9,887 nucleotides of DNA, from assembly GCA_003242505.1 (NCBI GenBank), contig QGUP01000041.1, forward strand, positions 1-9,887, given 5' to 3'. Under the pieces are notes generated by a model. That model ran no database searches, was not told the DNA's origin, and saw only the letters and a list, made by a program, of their open reading frames with translations. Source of the DNA: Bacillota bacterium. Its GTDB lineage: Bacteria > Bacillota > Sulfobacillia > Symbiobacteriales > ZC4RG38. Within the stretch, counting starts at the first letter, position 1, and the number at the start of each line of letters is the position of its first letter. Shown one piece after another: positions 5,508-9,887 of the stretch. The position numbers and the translations under genes were made by a program.

Positions 5508-5523
5508 CGGCACGGAACTTGCT
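5508..5523 (+). promoter_or_regulatory. Sigma-54 (-24/-12) promoter of the lpdV-bkd operon
   Basis: The sequence CGGCACGGAACTTGCT fits the sigma-54 consensus TGGCACG-N4-TTGCW at every defined position except the first T. The essential GG (5509-5510) and GC (5521-5522) are 12 bp apart, the required register. The start would fall near 5534, leaving a leader of about 236 nt before lpdV. In B. subtilis the bkd operon is transcribed by SigL (sigma-54) with the activator BkdR, so the genes downstream make the match more credible. Confidence 0.7.
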
Positions 5524-5571
5524 TAATCCCCCCTGCGGGGCATGAGGCGGCGGGGGGCATGGAACGACCAG

Positions 5572-5607
5572 GGAGCACCGGGTGCTCCACGCCTTCGGCG
5601 GGAGCAC
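5572..5607 (+). promoter_or_regulatory. Mutually exclusive hairpins in the bkd leader
   Basis: Three segments lie in order: GGAGCACC (5572-5579), GGTGCTCC (5581-5588) and GGAGCAC (5601-5607). The middle one can pair with either neighbour. The second pairing gives a longer hairpin, since CGCC/GGCG (5590-5593 with 5597-5600) continues the stem past one bulged A to a TTC loop. This A-B-A' layout resembles leader switches. No U-tract follows, so attenuation by intrinsic termination is not evident; effects on RNA stability or protein binding are alternatives. Confidence 0.45.
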
Positions 5608-5720
5608 AGTAGTCTCAATTATCAGTATATTGAATCCAAACGGCGCCGGCGACCCGTGGCCCGGGGGGCGGGCCTGCGGCGGTGTGGGGGCGAGGCGGCC
5701 CTACTCACCCCACGGCTGGA

Positions 5721-5755
5721 TTCGACCCCAGAGGAGCCATTCGGCCCCAGAGGAG
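5721..5755 (+). repeat. Duplicated 16-bp block carrying the lpdV Shine-Dalgarno sequence
   Basis: A 16-bp block occurs at 5721-5736 and again at 5740-5755 with one mismatch (period 19). Each copy ends in AGAGGAG. The second copy extends to AGGAGG (5751-5756), the only ribosome-binding site in front of lpdV, but its 13-nt distance to the ATG at 5770 is longer than usual. Confidence 0.7.
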
Positions 5756-5769
5756 GCGGCAAGACATCG

Positions 5770-7179
5770 ATGTCCGAGTACGACCTGCTGGTACTGGGCG
5801 GCGGCACCGGGGGTTACGTGGCCGCGATCCGGGCGGCCCAGCTGGGGATGAAAGTGGCGGTGGTGGAGCGGGACCGGCTGGGGGGCACGTGCCTCCACCG
5901 GGGCTGCATCCCCTCCAAGGCGCTGCTGCGCACCGCAGAGGTCTACCACACCCTCCGCCACGCCTCTGAGTACGGCCTCACCGCCGGGGAGGTGGGGGTG
6001 GACTGGCCCGGGGCCCTGGCCCGGAAGGACCGGATCGTCGCCGCCCTGCATAAGGGGGTGCAGGGGCTTCTCAAGAAGCACGGCATCACCGTGGTTCAGG
6101 GGACGGGAACCCTGATGCCGCCCTCGATCTTTGCCCCCAACGGGTGGATCGCGGTCGAGACCAGCGACGGCCTGGAGAAGCTCGAGGCGACCCACATCCT
6201 CATCGCCACCGGCAGCCGGCCCCGGACCCTGGGGATCCCCGTCGACGGGCAGCGGGTCTTCACCACCGACGAGGCCCTCTCCCACCCGGCCCTGCCCCGG
6301 AGCGTCATCATCCTGGGCGGCGGCGCCATCGGCATGGAGTGGGCCTCCCTCTACAGCGACCTGGGGGTCGAGGTGACGGTCCTGGAGCTCCTGCCCCGGA
6401 TCCTGCCCCAGGAGGACGAGGAGGTCGCGGCAGAGCTCCACCGGCTCCTCACCCGGCGGGGGGTGCGGATCGCCACCGGCGCCCGGGTGCGGCCCGAGGC
6501 GGTGGAGACCGGGGAGGCCGGGGTCCGGGTCCGGTACGAGGCCGGGGCCGAGGAGCAGGTGGCAGAGGCGGAGATGCTCCTCATCGCCGTGGGCCGGGAA
6601 CCCAACTCCGGGGGGATCGGCCTCGACAACTTCCCCGGGATCCGGACGGACCGGGGCTATATCGTGGTGGACGAGTTCGGCCGCACCGGCCAGCCGGGGA
6701 TCTATGCCATCGGCGACGTGGTGGGTGGGGGTCTCGCCCACGTGGCCGCCCGCCAGGGGATCGTCGCGGTGGAGACCATGGCGGGGCTGAAGCCCCACCC
6801 GGTGCCCCGGGAGGAGATCCCCCGGTGCACCTACACCCGGCCGGAGGTGGCCTCGGTGGGGCTCACCGAGGCCCAGGCCCGGGAGCGGGGATACGAGGTG
6901 AAGGTGGGCCGCTTCCCCTTTCGGGCCATCGGCAAGGCCCTGGTCCACGGGGAGGCCGACGGCTTTGCCAAGGTGGTGGCCGACGCCCGCACCGGCGACC
7001 TGCTGGGGGTCCACCTCATCGGCCCCGGGGCGACGGATCTCATCGGCGCGGCCGGCCTCGCCCGGCTGCTCGAGGCCACCCCCTGGGAGGTCTCGATGGC
7101 GGTCTGGCCTCACCCCACCCTGAGCGAGATCCTCGGCGAGGCGGCCCTGGCGGTGGAGGGGCGGGCGATCCACCTCTGA
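5770..7179 (+). CDS. lpdV: Dihydrolipoyl dehydrogenase (E3) of the branched-chain 2-oxoacid dehydrogenase complex
   Basis: A 469-residue flavoprotein that reoxidises the lipoyl group of E2 and passes the electrons to NAD+. The FAD-binding motif is at residues 9-15 (LGGGTGG), and the redox-active disulfide is Cys41/Cys46 in GGTCLHRGCIPSK. The NAD-binding motif GGGAIG is at 183-188, the second FAD segment at 312-316 (YAIGD), and the active-site His448-Glu453 pair is in WPHPTLSEI. All expected residues are present and the length is normal. I start it at ATG 5770; the frame is open further upstream, but the FAD fold begins right after this ATG and AGGAGG lies 13 nt before it. It is the first gene of the cluster, followed after 121 bp by bkdAA. 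The symbol rests on this context; by sequence alone it could serve other 2-oxoacid dehydrogenases too. Confidence 0.95.
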   Translation: MSEYDLLVLGGGTGGYVAAIRAAQLGMKVAVVERDRLGGTCLHRGCIPSKALLRTAEVYHTLRHASEYGLTAGEVGVDWPGALARKDRIVAALHKGVQGLLKKHGITVVQGTGTLMPPSIFAPNGWIAVETSDGLEKLEATHILIATGSRPRTLGIPVDGQRVFTTDEALSHPALPRSVIILGGGAIGMEWASLYSDLGVEVTVLELLPRILPQEDEEVAAELHRLLTRRGVRIATGARVRPEAVETGEAGVRVRYEAGAEEQVAEAEMLLIAVGREPNSGGIGLDNFPGIRTDRGYIVVDEFGRTGQPGIYAIGDVVGGGLAHVAARQGIVAVETMAGLKPHPVPREEIPRCTYTRPEVASVGLTEAQARERGYEVKVGRFPFRAIGKALVHGEADGFAKVVADARTGDLLGVHLIGPGATDLIGAAGLARLLEATPWEVSMAVWPHPTLSEILGEAALAVEGRAIHL

Positions 7180-7215
7180 CCGGCGGATCGGCGGGCCGTT
7201 CAACTGCAAGCACTC

Positions 7216-7247
7216 GCTGTGGGCACAAGCCAGCGCCCACGGCTGGC
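7216..7247 (+). promoter_or_regulatory. Overlapping alternative hairpins between lpdV and bkdAA
   Basis: Stem 1 pairs 7216-7224 with 7235-7243 (nine pairs including one G-U). Stem 2 pairs GCCAGC (7229-7234) with GCTGGC (7242-7247). They overlap and cannot form together. They lie between the lpdV stop and the bkdAA ribosome-binding site, so they could set relative expression or RNA cleavage between the two genes. Confidence 0.4.
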
Positions 7248-7250
7248 AGC

Positions 7251-7286
7251 ATCGGTAAGCCCATCGGTAACCCCATCGGTAACCCA
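7251..7286. repeat. Three tandem 12-bp repeats between lpdV and bkdAA
   Basis: Three consecutive 12-bp units (7251-7262, 7263-7274, 7275-7286) share ATCGGTAA followed by a C-rich tail; each differs from the others at only one or two positions. They end just before the GGGAGGGAG ribosome-binding region of bkdAA. They lie outside the open frames of both genes. The complementary core GGTTACCG also occurs in the repeat at 1810-1839. Confidence 0.75.
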
Positions 7287-7300
7287 AGGGAGGGAGTGCC

Positions 7301-8305
7301 GTGGCGACCCAGACCCGCAACCGGCACCAGGAACTGGGGCTGAGCGACGAGCAGATGCTGGAGATTTACCGCTACATGCTCCTCACCCGGCGGATCGACG
7401 AGCGGCTGTGGCTCCTGCAGCGGAGCGGCAAGATCCCCTTCGTCATCTCCGCCCAGGGGCAGGAAGGGGCCCAGGTGGGGGCCGCCTACGCCCTCGTCCG
7501 GGGCAAGGACTGGCTGGCCCCCTACTACCGGGACCTGGGGAAGGTCCTGGTAATGGGCATGACCCCCCGGGAGGTCTTCCTGGCGGCCTTCGCCAAGCAG
7601 GGGGACCCCTCCTCCAACGGCCGGCAGATGGCCCACCACTGGGGGCACCGGCGGTGGAACATCATCAGCGGCTCGTCGCCGGTGGCCACTCAGGTGCTCC
7701 ACGCGGTGGGGGTGGCTCTGGCCGCCAAGATGAAGGGGCACGACATCGTGGTCATGACCTCCCTGGGGGAGGGCTCCTCCAACCAGGGCGACTTCCACGA
7801 GGGGCTCAACTTTGCCGGGGTGCACAAGCTGCCCTGCATCATCCACGTGCAGAACAACGAGTACGCGATCTCCGTTCCCCTGAAAAAGCAGCTCGCCTGT
7901 GAAAACGTGGCCGACCGGGCCCCGGGGTACGGCATGCCCGGGGTGGTGGTGGACGGCAGCGACGTCCTCGCGGTCTACGCCGCCTTCCGAGAGGCGGTGG
8001 ACCGGGCCCGGCGGGGCGAGGGGCCGACCCTCATCGAGTCCAAGTGCGTCCGGCTCACTCCCCACTCCTCCGACGACGACGACCGGACCTACCGGCCCCG
8101 GGAGGAGATCGAGCGGGCCCGGCAGCGGGACCCCATCACCCGGACCCGGGCGTACCTCTACGAGGTGGGGCTCCTGGACGAGGAGCGGGAGCAGGCCCTG
8201 GAGGTGGAGATCCGCCGGGAGATCGACGAGGCACAGGAGTACGCCGAGGCCCAGCCCTACGAACCGGTGGAGACGGCCATGCGCCACGTCTACAAGGAGG
8301 CCTGA
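7301..8305 (+). CDS. bkdAA: Branched-chain 2-oxoacid dehydrogenase E1, alpha subunit
   Basis: A 334-residue subunit of the thiamine-diphosphate decarboxylase that, with the beta subunit, decarboxylates the 2-oxo acids of Val, Leu and Ile and acylates the E2 lipoyl group. The ThDP/Mg-binding motif runs GEGSSNQGDFHEG (156-168) to NN (185-186). The GKIPFVISAQGQEG segment (43-56) and the LTPHSSDDDD loop (252-261), equivalent to the phosphorylation loop of mitochondrial E1, match B. subtilis BkdAA as recalled; pyruvate E1 alpha usually has GDG rather than GEG. The start is GTG 7301 with GGGAGGGAG (7288-7296) just upstream. The stop is 6 nt before bkdAB. Length and base composition are normal. Substrate preference for branched-chain 2-oxo acids is inferred from similarity and gene order. 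Confidence 0.95.
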   Translation: MATQTRNRHQELGLSDEQMLEIYRYMLLTRRIDERLWLLQRSGKIPFVISAQGQEGAQVGAAYALVRGKDWLAPYYRDLGKVLVMGMTPREVFLAAFAKQGDPSSNGRQMAHHWGHRRWNIISGSSPVATQVLHAVGVALAAKMKGHDIVVMTSLGEGSSNQGDFHEGLNFAGVHKLPCIIHVQNNEYAISVPLKKQLACENVADRAPGYGMPGVVVDGSDVLAVYAAFREAVDRARRGEGPTLIESKCVRLTPHSSDDDDRTYRPREEIERARQRDPITRTRAYLYEVGLLDEEREQALEVEIRREIDEAQEYAEAQPYEPVETAMRHVYKEA

Positions 8306-8311
8306 TCGCCG

Positions 8312-9295
8312 ATGCCGGTGATGCAGTATATCGAGGCGGTGCGGGAGACCCTCCGGTCGGAGATGCGCCGGGACCCGAACGTCTTCATCATGGGGGAGGA
8401 CGTGGGGAAGCGGGGCGGGGTCTTCCGGGCCACCCAGGGGCTGATCGACGAGTTCGGGGAGGAGCGGGTGATCGACACCCCCCTCACGGAGTCGGCCATC
8501 GTCGGGGTGGGGATCGGCGCCGCCCTCTACGGCATGCGGCCCGTCTGCGAGATTCAGTTCGCGGACTTCATCTGGCCGGCGATGAACCAGATCATCTCCG
8601 AGGCGGCCCGGTTCCGGTACCGCTCCTACGGCACCTGGTTCGTCCCCATGGTGATCCGAGCCCCTTACGGCGGCGGCGTCCACGGCGGCCTCTACCATAG
8701 CCAGAGCGTCGAGGCTCACTTTGCCCACTCCCCGGGGCTGAAGATCGTCGCCCCCAGCACCCCCGGGGACGTGGCCGGGCTCCTGCGGGCCGCGATCCGG
8801 GACGACGACCCGGTGCTCTTCTTCGAGCACAAGGGGCTCTACCGGGCGGTGAAGGGGGAGGTGCCCGAGGGGGATTACGTCATCCCCATCGGCAAGGCGG
8901 ACGTCAAGCGCGACGGCCGGGACATCACCGTCTTCTCCTACGGCAAGGCCCTGCACTTCTGCCTGGAGGCGGCCCAGATGGTGGCGGCCGAGGGGATCGA
9001 CGCCATGGTGGTGGACCTCCGGTCGCTGCGGCCCCTCGACGAGGAGACCATCCTGAACGCCGCGGCCCGGACCGGCAAGGTGCTGATCGTCCACGAGGAC
9101 AACGCCTTCATGGGCATCGGCGCCGAGGTGGCGGCGCTGATCGCCGAGAAGGTGCTCTTCGAACTCGACGCCCCCATCCTGCGGCTCTGCGGCCCCGAGG
9201 TGCCGGCCATGCCTTACTCGCCGCCCCTGGAGAAGTGGTACATGCTCAGCCCGGAGAAGGTCGCCGCGAAGATGCGGGAACTCGCGGCCTTTTAA
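8312..9295 (+). CDS. bkdAB: Branched-chain 2-oxoacid dehydrogenase E1, beta subunit
   Basis: A 327-residue transketolase-like beta subunit that completes the E1 active site in the alpha2-beta2 tetramer. The GEDVGKRGGVFRAT segment (28-41), DTPLTE with Glu60 (the residue that activates ThDP), QFADFIWPAMNQI (82-94) and GGGVHGGLYHSQ with His129 are family signatures. The C-terminal transketolase domain includes KADVKRDGRDITV (195-207) and ends in MRELAAF, closely like B. subtilis BkdAB. The ATG at 8312 follows the bkdAA stop by 6 nt, with AAGGAGG (8294-8300) inside the end of bkdAA, so translation is probably coupled. An in-frame ATG at 8321 is a less likely start. The gene ends 25 nt before bkdB. 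Confidence 0.95.
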   Translation: MPVMQYIEAVRETLRSEMRRDPNVFIMGEDVGKRGGVFRATQGLIDEFGEERVIDTPLTESAIVGVGIGAALYGMRPVCEIQFADFIWPAMNQIISEAARFRYRSYGTWFVPMVIRAPYGGGVHGGLYHSQSVEAHFAHSPGLKIVAPSTPGDVAGLLRAAIRDDDPVLFFEHKGLYRAVKGEVPEGDYVIPIGKADVKRDGRDITVFSYGKALHFCLEAAQMVAAEGIDAMVVDLRSLRPLDEETILNAAARTGKVLIVHEDNAFMGIGAEVAALIAEKVLFELDAPILRLCGPEVPAMPYSPPLEKWYMLSPEKVAAKMRELAAF

Positions 9296-9320
9296 CGCCG
9301 CGGACGGGAGGGGTCTCGCC

Positions 9321-9887
9321 TTGGAGATCAGAATGCCCCAGCTCGGGGAGAGCGTCACGGAAGGAACCATCGCCCGGTGGCTGGTCCGGCCCGGGGACCG
9401 GGTGAGCCGGTACCAGCCCATCGCCGAGGTGATCACCGACAAGGTGACCGCGGAGATCCCGGCTCCCACCGACGGCGTCATCGAGAGCCTGGAGGTGCCG
9501 GAGGGCGCGACGGTGCCGGTAGGGACCCTCATCGCCCGGATGGCGGTGGCCGGGGAGGAGCCTGCTGCCGGGACGGCGGCTGGGGCCGGCGCCGGAGCGG
9601 CGGCAGGCGGTATCGCCTCCGGGTCGGCGACCCAGGCGGCGGCAGGCGGTATCGCCTCCGGGTCGGCGACCCAGGCGGCGGTTGGCGGCGTTGGCGCCGG
9701 AGCGGCGACTCCGGCGGCGGTGAGGGCCCTGGCGGCCAACGGCGACCTCGGCCCCGGGGGTGGGCCGGCAGCCCAGGCCGCGGGCGCCGGCCGGGTCCGG
9801 TACTCCCCGGCGGTGATGCGCCTCTCCCAGGAGCACGGGATCGACCTGAGCCAGATCCGGGGGACGGGCCTCGGGGGCCGGGTCACC
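9321..9887 (+). CDS. bkdB: Branched-chain 2-oxoacid dehydrogenase E2 (lipoyl acyltransferase), N-terminal part
   Basis: This is the core subunit that takes the acyl group from E1 on its lipoyl arm and transfers it to CoA. The window holds the first 189 codons. The lipoyl domain covers residues 1-76 with the lipoyl Lys41 in TDKVTAE and the entry MPQLGESVTEG. A long Ala/Gly-rich flexible linker (about 77-155) contains an exact 13-residue tandem repeat. The E1/E3-binding domain follows (YSPAVMRLSQEHGIDLSQI, then GTGLGGRVT) and is cut by the window end. The catalytic acyltransferase domain is outside. I place the start at TTG 9321 because GGGAGGGG (9306-9313) precedes it at 7 nt; ATG 9333 would remove four residues of the domain's first strand. 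Confidence 0.93.
   Translation, partial: MEIRMPQLGESVTEGTIARWLVRPGDRVSRYQPIAEVITDKVTAEIPAPTDGVIESLEVPEGATVPVGTLIARMAVAGEEPAAGTAAGAGAGAAAGGIASGSATQAAAGGIASGSATQAAVGGVGAGAATPAAVRALAANGDLGPGGGPAAQAAGAGRVRYSPAVMRLSQEHGIDLSQIRGTGLGGRVT
9597..9681 (+). repeat. Exact 39-bp tandem repeat in the E2 linker
   Basis: Positions 9597-9635 are repeated exactly at 9636-9674, and the match continues 7 bp further. The period is 39 bp (13 codons), so the frame is kept and the peptide AAAGGIASGSATQ appears twice. A degenerate third unit (AAVGGVGAGAATP) follows. It lies in the flexible linker between lipoyl and binding domains, where length changes are tolerated. Confidence 0.9.

Noticed and set aside
5626..5631. 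TATATT as a sigma-A -10 element in front of lpdV
   Set aside because: No acceptable -35 hexamer lies 16-18 bp upstream and there is no TGn extension; the sigma-54 site is far stronger.
5542..5769. N-terminal extension of lpdV from an ATG at 5542
   Set aside because: The added residues are unlike any dihydrolipoyl dehydrogenase, the FAD fold begins right after ATG 5770, and AGGAGG lies before that ATG.
7251..7286. Possible CRISPR array
   Set aside because: The 12-bp units are directly adjacent with no unique spacers and no cas genes are present.
7040..9886. Very long open frame on the minus strand opposite the bkd operon
   Set aside because: It runs antisense to four well-identified genes and reads as low-complexity Pro/Gly/His/Arg-rich protein, the usual shadow of a GC-rich coding strand with G/C third positions.

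Overview
The window is high-GC bacterial DNA with strong G/C third-position bias; most arginines are CGG and starts include GTG and TTG. The gene content resembles Bacillus-type genes recalled from memory: a GapB-type NADP GAPDH and an lpdV-bkdAA-bkdAB-bkdB cluster. A high-GC, possibly thermophilic, member of the Firmicutes (Symbiobacterium- or Thermaerobacter-like) is the best guess, but taxonomy cannot be fixed from this sequence alone.

Layout. Positions 1-386 hold the 3' end of metG (methionyl-tRNA synthetase). Next come a strong GC hairpin, a good sigma-A-type promoter and a CCA-encoding tRNA-Met(CAT) gene (600-674). A stem-loop separates the tRNA from a D-2-hydroxyacid dehydrogenase (793-1728, +). 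The next two genes are on the minus strand: gapB (1862-2893) and, upstream of it, a DASS/SLC13-family anion transporter (3071-4603). The transporter has an extended -10 element abutted by a perfect 9-10-9 dyad (4765-4792). Positions 4604-5769 carry only one small putative two-helix membrane protein (4962-5168), an unassigned structured stretch, and the regulatory region of the last operon. That operon fills 5770-9887 on the plus strand: lpdV (E3), bkdAA (E1 alpha), bkdAB (E1 beta) and bkdB (E2, cut by the window end).

How the genes fit together. The bkd genes encode a complete branched-chain 2-oxoacid dehydrogenase complex, which converts the 2-oxo acids of Val, Leu and Ile to acyl-CoAs for catabolism or branched fatty acid priming. 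Upstream of lpdV is a near-consensus sigma-54 (-24/-12) promoter at 5508-5523 with exact spacing, and a dyad about 100 bp further upstream where an enhancer-binding protein could sit. This matches the SigL/BkdR control known for the B. subtilis bkd operon, although here lpdV comes first and ptb, bcd and buk are not between it and the promoter. The transporter and gapB together suggest a gluconeogenic pair: C4-dicarboxylate uptake, then NADPH-dependent reversal of the GAPDH step.

I see no new enzyme system, CRISPR array or mobile element. The leads worth following are regulatory and architectural: the sigma-54 promoter and its dyad, two sets of mutually exclusive hairpins in the bkd transcript, short intergenic tandem repeats, an exact 39-bp repeat in the E2 linker, the dyad in front of the transporter, and the structured stretch at 5201-5309.
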